Below, piece by piece: positions 35,314-48,017 of a stretch of 64,000 nucleotides of DNA. A program made the position numbers and the translations under genes. Numbering within the stretch: position 1 is the first letter of the stretch; every line of letters starts with the position of its first letter. This stretch comes from Bryopsis sp. KO-2023 (taxonomy: Eukaryota > Chlorophyta > Ulvophyceae > Bryopsidales > Bryopsidaceae): positions 2,852,001 to 2,916,000 of the forward strand of contig BSYQ01000010.1 in the NCBI GenBank assembly GCA_030272585.1, read 5' to 3'. Under the pieces are notes generated by a model, which was not told the DNA's origin, did no database searches, and saw only the letters and a list, made by a program, of their open reading frames with translations.

Positions 35314-38300
35314 TCACTCCTTTCCCCCTTTTTTTTCGTCATCTTTTTTCTGTTCTTTCATTTTACCAGATGCTCCTCCTTTTGCACGGTTTGTTTTCGA
35401 CAACAGTCCTGAGGACTTCTGGGTATATCCGAAAACCACTTCTTCGAGGGGGGCTTGTTTCACACTGCCAGTGTGAACGCCCTTGCCCAAGGTGCGGGTC
35501 AGCCATCGGTTGTAGTACTTTCTCTCCAAATATCTATTGAGAGAGAATCGGCAAAAAAAAATAAAAATATTTTCACTTTTCAATTTTTTATTAAACTTTT
35601 AAATATGACTATTAAAAGTTAGAGAGAGCTGGAGAATCCGTTCATTAAATATTTTTCAAGTACCTCAAGTTTGCTTGGAACGCAAACGTATCATGAACAA
35701 TACTGATGCTTGGGCAGCACACACAGGGATTGATTGATTATTGTTCACATAACTCGAATGAGTAGTGGTCATTTCACTCGAGATGATCCATAAAAATATG
35801 TGAAGTGTCAGGTCAGGGATAAAAAAACAAAAACGGCAGGATGCTAAAACATTGATCAATAAGATTTTGTCGACACCTTGTGTTGTTGAGCTGGGCCTTC
35901 AGCACGACGTCCAGCATTTTCGGCGGTTCTTGATTTCCATTCTTGCATGCTTCGTATGCAGCCTGGATGATAAAAAAAAAGATCTCAGTTCCTCGGAAAG
36001 ATATAGGTTTGTTTATGTACTGTGGTATTACCATTAAATGAATGGGTTTGAAACTCAGGATTCAAAAGAATTTCAAAAGACCAAATAAAATGAAAAAATC
36101 GAATGGAAAAGAAAAAAAAAGGGAAATAGATATGGAAAAAAAAAATTAAACAAATCCCGCAGGTTTTATTATTATTATTATTATTTTAAAACTGGTTTGT
36201 TCAGTGAACGGGTTGTTTCAACCTCGATGTAACACATCTGAAAAGGAAATCATTTTTTTTTTTCAGATAATGTGAACATGAACGCCACAACAACAAATTT
36301 TTTTTTGGTAAAAAAACGAAGATTTGATATCACCTTTCCAGCATCCACCAAAACGAACAAATTGTCCAAAAACGTTGCAAGGAAAGCCAATCCTTGGAAA
36401 CACAACAGAGCGATTCCCATCGATTGCATGAAGCCAGGCTGGTCGCTGTCCCCATTGTTAATTATCATAATCGCGAAAATGTAAGTCAAAATATCTCCAA
36501 CTTCGCCGACCATTGCCATTCCGAGATCCCACCTATTCCGTGTTGGAAAGAAAAAAAACAAAACATGCTTTTAACTCTTTGTTAGGACATTTTTTTTATA
36601 ACAAGCCTGGAAAACCATCGATGGGAAAAAAAAACACAATTATAAAAATAAACTTAATGAAAAAACACCGTCTCCTACCCCCCTTCCAAACAACGAAACA
36701 TCCAGAAAAAAAAAACTACATATTAATTCACTTTGTCATGATATGAAGTTTTCTTCCTTCAAGATTCATCGTCCCACCCCAACCCTTTCATATATATATA
36801 TATATTTATTTATTTATTTCTATTTTTATATGTCTATACATTTTTCAACTTTTTTTTTTTTTGGGGGGGGGGGGATTCCTTCGAACTTTTTTCACCTCGC
36901 GAGCGGTGGCCTGAAAACTCTCAGCAGCACAGCATACAGAACCGTCAAAACCAAAAGGACAATCGCTTGGGCATTGCTGCTCGGGTCATCCTCCCCAGAT
37001 ATTATCATCGCCACGAACACCAGCTTGGCTACCTCCAACAATTTGCCACTGATCTGAATCACATGTCCAATCTCGGTGTTTTCTAACCCCTGTCTGACTT
37101 CCACAGCACGCACCTCGCCTCGATTAAACCCGCCCTTGGACTCATCGTACGTGTAAGTAACGTTCCTGCAAATCCACCAAGTGGAAATTTCACCCATAGG
37201 TCAGCAAATCACCCCTTGGTGTTGGAGGAGACCTCCAAAATCAACAGTGGGGCAAAATTCACTGTCATGAAAAAACGATCGGTCGGTCGGTGGTGGGGGA
37301 AGAAATGCATGGAGGTTTTTCCTTACGATCTGGTGGATGGACGATGTCTGAAATCTTGAAACATGGCTCCGTATCGATTGAAAAACATGCTTTTGGGTCC
37401 GGTGGGGGCGACCCAAGTGCCTTCATCGTATGGAGCTCCCAAGAAGGGAGTGTAAACCAGCCGCTCCATCCACTCGTCGAGTTTTGCACAGCACCTCTTG
37501 AAGAATCCCATGAACCCGGTTGCCGGTTTTTCCTCAACTTCTTCTTTTTCTGCTCCTTCAACACCTACTATCAACGAAACATTAAGGTTGAAAAGCAACA
37601 AAAAATCGAAACAATAAAAGAGGGTGGGGGAGGGCGAACCCTTCCTTACATGAATCAAAATCTTCAAGATTCTGGGATCATTGGAGGAAACCGGTTTATC
37701 TATAAATATACACAAACAAATATGTATTTTTATATATGCCTTGCTACGTTTCCCTGTTTCTGGATAGGATGAACAACTCATTGCTTGAGGTCTTGGCATG
37801 ACCCCCCCCCCCCCCCCCCCCCCCCAAACCTGTGGGGGGGCGATTTGCTGTACCTTCTTTTTCTGCTTGTTCTGCATCCAAGGTTTCATAAACGAGGGCA
37901 GCCTTGCAAGATTCCACGGATCGAGAATAGAAATGCTTTCGAAGGACGTAGAGATGCCACACGATGAAAGCAAACGGAAACAATGCTACGAGAAATGCCC
38001 CCAAAACCTTGTCACCTGTGGAGCCCAACAAGATTCTTGACTTGGAAAAAACCCCTTAGAACAACGGACTCGTCCATTTAGGTGTGGACACTTGAGATAT
38101 GGATTTTTTTCGGCATGTTTGCTCTTTGTGGAAACATTCAGCCTTCATGCAAACCTGCCCTTGCTTTCCACTTGAAAACAACAGTTCAGCTTGTTTTGGT
38201 TTGAATTGGAATTCGAGCCTCCCACCCCCCAAAAAAAGAAAAAAAAATACTTATTATATTGTATTGTATTATGTTTGTTATTTTTTATTAACAATTAATT

Positions 38301-41300
38301 TTTCAAAACGTCGAAAGACGTACTTGTATCGCCTTTGAAGAGTCCAGCACTGGAAGTGGCGATTGCTGGGATGGCCCAATACATGAAATAGAGCTCCAAT
38401 CTGGGGAACCTCAATATCGGCGGGACTTTGATTCTCCTGAGCATCAACACTGCCGCGATGCTCAAATGAATGACGAGCAAAACTGCAAAGAAAAGGGCTA
38501 TCCAAAAAAAGGAACGTTTCACGAGATCCCTGGGATCTTCCGAATCTGACGCCCCCACAAACTCTGCAGCTTGATCCTCAGCTAAAGAAAGCATCTTGAG
38601 TTTTCTTCGACCCTGTGTTGAGAAAGAAATGGGTGGGGGAAACACACACAAACAATCACATATGACATACAATCTGTCTTATGTTTAAAGATGGGTTAGA
38701 AATTCTGGTTGTTTCAGGTAGGAGCGCAGTGCACCTCAAAAATCTGGTGACGTTTCACTGCACTTTTGCGTTGAATTTGGAGCCTAATCAAGGATATTTT
38801 GTGGCTCACTTGGGAAACCTGAGGTCCAGTTTCCTTCTCGTCGTCGTCCCAAGGCAGCTTGATGTCGAACATGGTCCATTTCAATTGCTCCGCGAATGCT
38901 TTGTAGTTTTCTGGCATGTTTCCCACTGCCAGATTTCCCGTCAAAAACACTTTCTGGCCCACGTTCAACAGATCCACCGCTCCGTTCATCGTACCCCCAG
39001 CCGCACTGGCCCCAGACCCCGCAACTGAATCCAAAAAAAAGGCAAAAAAACACCAGGAAACTTTTCAAACTCCGTAGAAGCAGAGGCAGGAAAAACACAT
39101 GCATACAAACACTCTCTAAGAGTCGCGGACAGATTTGGGTCTGTATGAACATTTCTGTAAAACAAACACCAATTGGACAAACGCTCTCTACAGAAAAAGG
39201 ATGAAGGTAATTGTTGTATCACCTGATCCCCCAATGGACCCCGCAACAGTAACACCGACCGAAGTCGCAACCGACCCTGCTATGGTGCTGGCAACGACGG
39301 TAGTCGCAGCAGTCCCCAAGTTCTTCCCTCTCTGAATGATGTCCTCCGCCAATATCTGACCAGCCCGCAGCCATTCCATCATCTCAGCCCACCCAAAGCT
39401 GAACAAGCTGCCATCCAGATTCAGCAATGCTGCGTAATCCATGATGGTCCCAGCCGCCGTCCCCAGATCGATCACAGTCGAGGTGTCATTCGGGTCGAAT
39501 TTGGCTGTTATCACCACCTTGGGTGCATCCTTAGAACCCGCCAAGTTTTTCCCAAGATCAGCCACGTTGAACTGCGGCAAGATGTAGTCTGACTTGGACT
39601 CCAGAGCCCCACCAATCGTGAACAGCTCACTCGGGTCGAAGTTGAGAAGACCTCCCGATGTGGGGTCAACACCACACTCGCCGGCAGCATCCACGAGATC
39701 TGCTGCTATAGAAGTTGCATCCAGGAGGTCCAGAATGGTATTGGGGTTGGTCAGAGCTTCAGGAGATAACAGGTCGCCGAAAGTGGACTGCAAAGGGTTG
39801 CACTCCAGTATGTCTGGCGCCACCAACGGCAAAATTCTTTCTGTAAATGAAATCTCAAACTTCACTTCAGCCTCCTTGGCGTCGCTGGGCACCTTTGTTT
39901 GGTTCTTACTGGGGGAAAGCGATGGTTCAGGGGGTGATTCATCATAAAAAATGTAGACCTCGCGGACAGAGCCTCCGGAGTTGACCTTCACTTTGGTAGC
40001 CTCGTTGGCTGGCAGGTCGGTGACATCCACTTGCAACAAAAAGCTCAAACCGGAGGGAATCTGATCAGGGTTCCTCAATGACTCAGTCAGGTTGAATTCC
40101 GCCAAATCCAACACTAGCCCCTGGGCTGTCTCCACGAAGCCCTGACCTGTCTCGATCAAAGCAGTGGCTGCCTCAGACCCAGCCTCGATAGCTCCACTCG
40201 TCAAATTCAACCCTGTCGACACTGCTTGCTCCGTGGTCCCCTCGACGAGTTCTGCACCTTGCTCGACCGCTCCAGCCCCAGTCTCCACCGCACCTGCTCC
40301 GGTTTCAGCCAAATCAGTGGCAGTTTGATTTACTGCATCTGTGAGGGGTGCAGTACTGTCTGCTACGGCCTTTGTTGTATTCTGGACGGTTTCCCCCACT
40401 GAGCCAGCCACCTCTGACACATCAGGTGTCACAGCTTCTGTTGTATTCTGGACAGTTTCCCCAACTGCATCAGCCACCCCAGACACATCGGGTGCTACAT
40501 CTGGTACAGCATCTACAGCTGGAGCAGTCACACTGTCTTGGACAGCCTCCCCAGCTGCACCCGCCGCCTCACCCACATCACCAATCGTGGGCACAGCCAC
40601 TGTTTCTGGCACTCCTCCAATGGGGCTTGTGGTGTCACCTGGAGTGGGGAGTTGCAGAAGCTTCCTTCCACCTGGAATGGGCAGGGAGGCCACATCTGTA
40701 ACGACACTCAGGACTTCAGCACCAGGGATGAGCCCACCGATGCCAAACTCACTGACCTTCACTTTTGCCGATGTGTCAACCTGCAAAGTTGTCAGAAATT
40801 CGTTTTTGGAAGGCAGCCAGAAAGTAAACCAACCAAGCACAGAACAGAATAAGGAGCAGATGGAGTAAGTCAGGTGTCCCTGAAGTGTCGATTGATTGAC
40901 ACCACATTATGAACGTCAGGAGATTTACCTCCACATCAGGGTCAGGAATTGGCTGCAGCAAGCCCAAGTCTGACAAAGAGAGCAGCGTCAAGGAAAACGT
41001 GTTGCTCTTGGTGTAGATGACCTTGCCTCCACAAGCTTCCGTGGCTAAATCCAGATCCACAGTTTCGCCTGCAGCTGAGCACAGAAAAAAGGGGAAAGCT
41101 GCCTGAATGGGCAGCAGCGCTTCTGTAGCCTGAACAATTTCCCGGAAAAAGAAAAAAGAAAAATAGCGTTAGCAGCAACTGGGGACGATTTGTTGGTCTT
41201 CAATGAAACTTAAACTAAAAACACACACTGGGTACTTTCCGTGCAACAATCTGTGTTAAAATTACTGACAATAAAAACATCAGCGAAAGCAACTCTGCCA

Positions 41301-41704
41301 CAAGAAAAGACAACATATTGCAACATATTGTTTCAATATGTTGCTTACTAATGTGTTAGTAATCCTATAATTACTTCTCACCAACTAGCCCAACTCAATC
41401 TAGAAAGAGCTGATCAGAGCAGAGCATCACGCATCACGCATAACGGATTACCTCATCGTACACCAAGGACGTAAATTCATCTACGGCGGGAAACAGCAGG
41501 GGGATTGCTGGAACGCGTGTGACTGCGCAGCATATCCACAATATCACCTGCCGCCACAATATCACGTATCAGTAATAATGATATTTCTCGAGATATTGAC
41601 GAATTTTTTGAAGAGTGAGGAAACTCATATCTAAAACACAGCACCCGACATTTCTCCCCTACCACGAACACCGCCTGGCGTCTTGAGCCCACGCATCCAC
41701 CCAT
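35314..41704 (-). CDS. TRP/Flc-like polytopic membrane protein with large luminal domain, 12 exons
   Basis: Minus-strand exons 41704-41663, 41547-41452, 41129-40929, 40780-39223, 39024-38819, 38612-38324, 38015-37854, 37564-37327, 37165-36896, 36532-36334, 35962-35877 and 35533-35314 are phase-consistent and encode 1188 residues. Residues 1-40 form a signal peptide split by intron 1 (VILWICCAVTRVPAIPLLFP core). A roughly 700-residue luminal/extracellular part follows, including an acidic repeat region (DVSGVADAVGETVQNTTEAV then DVSEVAGSVGETVQNTTKAV). About seven helices follow, e.g. SFFWIALFFAVLLVIHLSIA, VLGAFLVALFPFAFIVWHLY and AIVLLVLTVLYAVLLRVFRP. Between helices 3 and 4 lies the motif PFLGAPYDEGTWV then FFNRYGAMFQDFR, typical of this family in fungi and protists. 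The tail is Lys-rich (KKDDEKKGGKE). Ion or flavin transport is inferred by family only. Confidence 0.78.
40358..40500 (-). repeat. tandem 24-codon repeat in the luminal domain
   Basis: Two adjacent units, DVSGVADAVGETVQNTTEAV and DVSEVAGSVGETVQNTTKAV with their short spacers, are near-identical in protein and DNA, indicating recent unit duplication inside exon 4. Confidence 0.65.
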
Positions 41705-43229
41705 TGTACTCCCAACCTTCACAGCAACAAAACGATACAAAAACTTCAACAGGAAAATACCGCCAATTTTATCTAAAAGCGACCAGTCTTGCGGAACACG
41801 GCTGCAACAGTGCAGCTACAAATAACGAACAAAACGGCTGATAAACTCTGGATGGCGGGGAAAAAACGGTCGATCGAACGTAGTAGCTTCAACACCTCGA
41901 TCTCAGTAGTTAAAGCCTGCAGTGCAAAACCCCAACGAGTCCGATATCGGTATGGAACGAAAAGCAACCCTCTAACGACTCACCACACAGTGCCCTCGGC
42001 GCCGCGATAAGCCTCGATGCTTATTCTCGATGAACCTAGCTCGGGAGGGAGGGGGGAACAGCACTCTCGAAGTTCGCTGGACTGTCGGAGTCAAGAAACA
42101 GCAGTGAGATACTGCAATGCCACCCTGTCTGATCGTACGGTATGGATGAATCTGAGACGATCATGCTGTTTGAAAGCAACACTCCAACATTCAAGAATAA
42201 CTTGGAGGAGTTTGTGCTGTCAATCGATCGATCAATCGGGAATTGCAACCCACAGCAATAGAAGGCCACCCTACATGATGTTGAAACACATTGAAAAAAA
42301 AAAGGAAAAATGCAGTGGAAGTGTAGGAATCTTAGGAATTTTTTTGCACTTGAGTAGGTCGCTGTGGCTGTACACTTGGGCCTGTTTCAAGTCTCAATCG
42401 ATGAGCTCTCCAATCGTCCATCAGATGCAGTTTTGTTGGGGGGGCAGAATGTAGGTTTGTGATAGTTCTGATGTTTGAAAAGCAGGCGTGATGCTTCAGA
42501 GTAGTTTTGTCCTGTTGGCTGGGAGAGGATATCCTGAAATGAAAGAAATTAATTTGGGGATGGCAGTGAATGGAATATCAATAGAGATGACTAGGGATGT
42601 CGTTTTTAGGTTGCCAGCTCCAATGTTGCAGCCTTGAATGGTGCCCAAACAGTAGATTATTTTTTTGTTTTGTTGTGATTGAGATTTGAAACAGACCCCA
42701 GGTGTACAGCCCCAGTGCCCGTCTAAAGTTCCAGATTCTGAAGACCGTAAATAAGCCATATCCCTCAATTCTTACGTCAGTTTTTTCAGGAGTGAAACCT
42801 GGGTTGTAGTGAGAATTCCAATCAACTGGAAAACCATTTTGTCGGCAGCTTCCTGCCAGACTTTTTTCAGGCCAGTAACAAACACACACAACAGTTTATC
42901 TCCAATCATCCAGAGTGTAACTGTCTACAGTTCACTTGACAAGTCCCTTGACTGGTTATGTTAAGTTCATAAGTTGCTTGATAAGGTTTGTTGGTGCGGA
43001 CGATTGACGACTGACGAAAAGAGAAGAAAAAAGATCAAATCAGCCAGCACTGCAGGAAATGTATGATATATGGCATATAATGTGAAGGAGAAAAGTTGAA
43101 ATAAAAATCTGAGATTTTTATTTCTTCCTACTTTTTTTTGGATGGTACCTGCTGAGTTCTTTGAATCGTGTGCACTGCTGTTTGCTCAAATTTTTGTAGA
43201 GGCATTGTTCTTCCTGGATCTGTTGATTT
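41705..43229. other. intergenic DNA upstream of the TRP-like gene
   Basis: No gene supported. It includes the presumed promoter of the minus-strand gene starting at 41704 and an inverted repeat at 42366-42711. Confidence 0.4.
42366..42711. repeat. 34-35 bp imperfect inverted repeat pair
   Basis: 42366-42399 (GGCTGTACACTTGGGCCTGT and on) is the reverse complement, with about four mismatches, of 42677-42711. The arms are about 280 bp apart. It may be a small non-autonomous element or its remnant. Confidence 0.55.
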
Positions 43230-43860
43230 ATTCTTTGCAAATCTTTTTAACTGTGGCGGAGATGGGCGATGCAAGGCATTTCAGAAAATGGATGAATTTG
43301 GGAAGGAGAACTGGGTAGGGAATTTCTGGATGTTTGTGATGTTTGTTTGTTTGTTTGTTTGAAAAGCAGCGGCTGTCACGAGATTGCAGATTAGTCATCG
43401 ATTTCAGCTAATCAACCTGTACAGTTGCTGACTTGGTCTCCTCCGCTTGGCTTTATGAAAATTGCTTAAATTACTTTTTTTTTCTTTTTTGTTCTTTTAC
43501 CATCCTTGAGGCATTTACATTGGTATCATCTCTATTTGGTCAATTGGCTGCATTTAATCTGGATAGTTTACCATCAATATGGAAAATACAAAGAATATAT
43601 CTATCATACTTTTTATTGTCATTACAGAAAAAAGCTGTACTACATCCGTATATGTGAAAAGACCTTTTCAGAAACAGGGACACTGGCCAACAAATTCATT
43701 TCACATCACTCGAATTTTAAATTGCATTGAAAATCACACAAGACCTACCAAAACAGCATTCATCAACACACACAAAAATTTAGTTCATTGTGGTCACAAT
43801 CAAAATTTGTGCAAAACCTCCCAGTGAAACTGTGCATAACAATAGGCTGTTATTATTGAT
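43230..43860. repeat. repeat fragment, fuller version of 22561-22860
   Basis: Matches the DNA that directly follows repeat copy A, but carries about 280 extra bp (43413-43690). The extra part encodes a short frame reading CEKTFSETGTLANKFISHHS, faintly like the C-terminal dimerisation region of hAT transposases. A TTTG microsatellite lies near 43345-43362. Confidence 0.5.
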
Positions 43861-44894
43861 CCATTTCTGTAGAACATTGGTCTGACTAAAAATTGTCGAG
43901 CAAGTCAAGACTCATTTTTACCAAGAATGCAACCAGGACTTCATTCCTTTTCCTGTGTGACTTCTCTGTATGCAACCTAGCCATTCTTTCAATGTGATTT
44001 TTTTTTTCTCTTCCAAGATGCATTACGTCGAGGCTGACAGATCGATGCATAACATCTCACATTGTTTGCCGTGAAGTTCCTTCCTGTCACTCTTGGATCG
44101 AAGCATCTCATTTTAGTGCTGCCTGCACTCTTTTTGTCAGATGGAATCATCAATGTTTGAGCCTCTTGTGGGTCCTCATCGCAAATCCCGGCAAAGTCGA
44201 TTGCAGCACTGCGAAAGCTGGTGTGATTGGTTTGTTGAAGCCACATGCTCAGGAGACCTTCATAAAATTGAATTGAACCCAAGCAGTCTTGGGAATGTCG
44301 TCACCATTTGTTTTCAAAATGCATCACCAAAATGCCGCCAGATCACTGCGCAGGTCATTATCTACTACTGTTACTGTAACCATCTTCACCAGCACACCCT
44401 TCCCCAAATCGAATCAAAAACAGGTCCTACACTTTGCAACAGCAATAATGCACATCAAGCAGTGTATTTGGGGATCGAATGATCCCGAACTATACAAAGC
44501 CATGAGCTGGTGGTGCATGATCACTGCCCAATATCATTCACGAACTTGTCATGATCGGTAACTGCATCCATCCATGCATGTTCATCTGGCGCACGCTGTC
44601 CAACTCTTTTCAAGACTCGCTGTTTTTAATGCAGACCGGGAGAAGTGATTTCTGTCGACTCTTAGAAAATAAACAGGCAGTCGCAATCGCGCAGCGCTTG
44701 CCCCAGAAGGGAAGGCAGCAAGGGAACATCGCCCGCCGGGATGTTGAGTTTCTGGATTTACCTCGAATGATTCTGTCACATGTGCGGATGTCAGACGGCC
44801 AGAAACCCATGAACAGCGGCGGACACCATAAATTCCGGAGTTCTACGGTTTTCCTTCCTCTGCAAACAAACTTTCTTGAAGCAACGTTATTCTC

Positions 44895-45135
44895 GGCGAA
44901 CCTTGCGCGAACTCTACGAACATCTTGGCGAACATCTTGGCGAACATTTTGGCGAATACAGGCGATTACTTTGGCGAACACAGGCGATTACTTTGGCGAA
45001 TACAAGCGATTACTTTGGCGAATACAGGCGATTACTTTGGCGAACACAGGCGATTACTTTGGCGAAAACACAAGGCGAATACTTGGCGAACACTTGGCGA
45101 ACACGGCGAACACGGCGAACACGGCGAATACTTAC
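44895..45135. repeat. GGCGAA minisatellite, about 23-bp units
   Basis: Tandem units containing TTTGGCGAATACAGGCGATTAC are followed by CACGGCGAA 9-mers. The array is longer and of different higher-order unit than in copy A (12-bp units), so the array has been rebuilt since the copies separated. Confidence 0.75.
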
Positions 45136-45158
45136 TTTTTTTTTTCTTTTTTTCTGCA

Positions 45159-45969
45159 ATGGCGAACGTTTACATGGCACTGGCGACTATCTTGGCGATA
45201 ATGGCGAACATTCTGATATCACTGACGGACACCTTTGCGAGGACACCTTTGGGAGGCGAGTTTCAAAAAACTTTCGGGAGCTTGGCCGGTACGAGCTTTG
45301 AAAAAACTGTTTTTACTATCCTTACGGATGCCGGTGTTTTTTGGGTTTTTTACTTTTTGTTTCTTCTTTTCGTTTTCTTCGTTCATATTTCCTACTACGC
45401 GACTTTGGGGGCGACGAAGAAGGAGTCAGAAGTTTCCGACCTTAAAAAAGAGATTGAGATGCTGAAGAAAAAAAACAAAGGGCTTGAAGAAGAGTTGAGG
45501 AAAGAAAAAAAGCGAAACGAGGACTGCAAGAAAGAAAAAAACGACCTGAAAAACACGATCGACGACCAGAAAAAAATTGTCTTCCCATGGCTTCAGAAAA
45601 AAATCGAGGCAGCCCGGTCTGCTTTGAAGGAAAAAACTGAGCAGCTGGTTGAGGCTACAGTAAAACTGGGCAAGGTTGGGGTGGACTTGAAGAAAAAAAA
45701 AGGAAGCATTGGAGGAGGCTAAGGAGGAACTGAAGACAGTAAAAAAGGCATTGGGGGTGGCGGAGGGAGACCTGAAGGGCACGAAGAAGGAGCTCAACGG
45801 AACTAAGATCAAGCTTGTGGAGGCCATGAAGGTGGTGGAGACCATCAATGATGCAAAGATCAGTCAGAGGCTGACCAATTGGGAGGGAGACCTGAAAGAG
45901 ATGAGGGCAAAACTGGGGGACATGAACAGGAGAGGAAAAAGTCTTGGTCAGGCCAGGAAGAGTCGATGA
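45159..45969 (+). pseudogene. repeat-borne membrane/coiled-coil ORF, frameshifted copy
   Basis: ATG at 45159 starts the homologue of 20283-21092 (MANVYMALATILAIMANIL). The frame is kept through the membrane segment and half of the coiled coil, then shifts at an A run near 45691-45699 that has one more A than copy A. The first frame ends soon after at 45722, and the original frame resumes from 45709 to 45969 with the same C-terminus (GKSLGQARKSR). A single-base homopolymer difference could also be a sequencing error. Confidence 0.7.
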
Positions 45970-46815
45970 GCTGCAGCTGGCTGGTGAAAAGGTAAGGAAT
46001 TGGAAAAAGAAAGTCGTGAAAAAAAACAAGAAAAAGGGAAGGAAAAGAAGAAACTGAACATAAAGAAGGGATGAAGTGTTAAAAGATTTTTCCAGGAGGT
46101 GGTTTTTCGAAAGGGAACCAATGGCCAGATCAATAACAATGGTATGGCAGCAAAAATCAAACTGCAGCCTGGCTTGGGGGCTGAAGGGAGATGAGCTGCA
46201 ATCCTGATCAAAGGGCTGAGGTGGGGGTGATATGTCTTGGAATGCATGACATGAAGAAGCCTTGGTCAGTGAAGGAAGAGTTGATGAGCTGATTGACGCA
46301 CAGGGCGGCAAAATTCTGGAGCCTGACATGGGGGCTGAAGGGAGATGGGCTGCCATCCTGATCAAAGGGCTGAGGTGGGGGTGACATGTCTTGGAGTGCA
46401 TGACATGAACAGAACAGGAAGAAGCCTTGGTCAGGCCAGGAAGAGTCGATGAGCTGGGTGGTGAACAGGGCAGCAAAATTCCTCCTGGAGCCTGACATGG
46501 GGGCTGAAGGGTCGATGAGCTGCCATCCTGATCAAAGGGCTGAGGTGGGGGTGATAACCCTGCACCTGTGGAGACAGTTGAGTGTTTTTGATTGTGCACT
46601 GGAGCATACATGATTTGGGATCATGAAGGGTGACATCCACAGTGGTTTACGGAAAGCATTTCAAGGGGACTGGCTGATTTAAAGGATGCACTTGGGCTTC
46701 GATGGGCGCTGTTGGTTGGGACGATCAAGTAAGACCCCCCAAAAAGATTCCAAAATGCCTTTTAACTTCAAACTCAAGATGGCACAGTTAGATGTGTTTC
46801 ACAGCAAGATCTGTC

Positions 46816-46865
46816 AAGTCAGTGCTTATCCTGGGAGCACCCACGGTTCGAGTCCGTGCTGACTT
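46816..46865 (+). ncRNA. tRNA-like fold without an anticodon arm, copy B
   Basis: All pairs are intact in this copy. AAGTCAG pairs with CTGACTT (7 bp), CACGG with CCGTG (5 bp) around loop TTCGAGT, and TGCT with AGCA (4 bp) around a 9-nt loop, 50 nt in total. The B-box is GGTTCGAGTCC. Five T's end it (46864-46868), a pol III terminator. There is no room for an anticodon arm, so it cannot decode. It could be a SINE-like promoter, an RNase P/Z processing signal or a small stable RNA. Confidence 0.5.
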
Positions 46866-47291
46866 TTTGATTGAAACCTCCGAGCATAGCCATTAACACC
46901 ACCGTCTAGTTGAGTGAAAACGCATTCACAACAAGCAACCACTGAAGAACCTTCATTTTCCATGCATTCACTATGGTGGATGATGTGGGCTGGGTCTGGG
47001 GGAAAGGGGGGGTGACTGAGGTTCGAGCCAGCCTTTCTGATCAAAAAGTGGATTGTGGAGAAGAGATTTATAATTGCACACATATGACTTTGCACAAAGT
47101 GGACCGGAGATCGGAGATCTGTTCAGGAGTGAGTGGAGCGCTGCATCTATCCACCAGATTCATGCCAATTATTTGCATTTGTTCATTTTTGAATGGAGAA
47201 GAAATGAAAAGGAACTTTTGCCTCTGCTTTGTATTATTTTATTTTATGTGTTCAGAATCACTGAGAATGAGGAGTATGGATTTTATGGTAA

Positions 47292-48017
47292 GCAAACCTT
47301 GGTGGAACAAGCGTTTTTTACATTTCGTTAATTTTTGGCTAAAGTTGAGGGCAAATCAGTTTTCTGGATAATGTGGAAATCCTCCTTGGTTAGGCTGCAG
47401 TGTAACACTTCAGCGTAATGCTAAAGCCCCCAGGAATATGGCATTAAGAGGTGGGTTTGGATAGGTTATTTTTCCTTTCCAAAAATAGCAGCGAAAAAAA
47501 TGGCTCCGTTCACACTCACCTGTCTACACACACGAAAAATGTACGTACTCATCGGATGAAATCGCTTTATTTATTTTTATTTTTTATTTTATTTTTTTGG
47601 ACCACCCATTTAAATGTGCCACAAACTAGTTCAACTCAAATTTCAGTGGTTTCCTTATGGGTGGTTTCAAACCACCCATTCTTTTCTTCACACCACTGCC
47701 CCTCCCCCAAAAAAAAGTCTGAATTACACTCCCACCATTTGTCTACATTTTTCTTGAAATGATGACCCAACATCTAATACTTCATTTTCTTTTTACTATA
47801 TTGCTTTGTATTCCCAAATCCTTTCACTAAGAAAACAAAAAAACAAAAAATTTGATGTTGCAAATGCCGAATCCTCCCCCCACCACTAATAGGACTCAAT
47901 GAATTTTCCTCTTTCAAAAGTAACCCAGAATTCCCCACCCATATGACACTCAAAATATAAAACTTGAACTTTTCCCCCTCTTCTTATGTTGTTTTTCTGT
48001 GGGTTTTCTGTGGGTTT
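47292..48017. other. gene-free AT-rich stretch
   Basis: No gene supported; it contains T-rich tracts and a C/A run near 47702-47717. Confidence 0.45.

Larger units (their letters stand above)
43939..47291 (+). mobile_element. dispersed 3.4-kb repeat, copy B
   Basis: Second copy of the element at 19113-22560, same order and orientation: leader, GGCGAA minisatellite (44895-45135), frameshifted ORF (45159-45969), degenerate roughly 150-bp units (about 46160-46570) and tRNA-like fold (46816-46865). Copy B lies downstream of the related fragment at 43230-43860, whereas in copy A that fragment follows the element. This suggests an original tandem or larger repeat unit. Confidence 0.7.

Noticed and set aside
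40341..40868. 175-codon plus-strand frame
   Set aside because: It is the complement of the repetitive TRP-like exon and has the expected Thr/Ser/Pro/Val bias.
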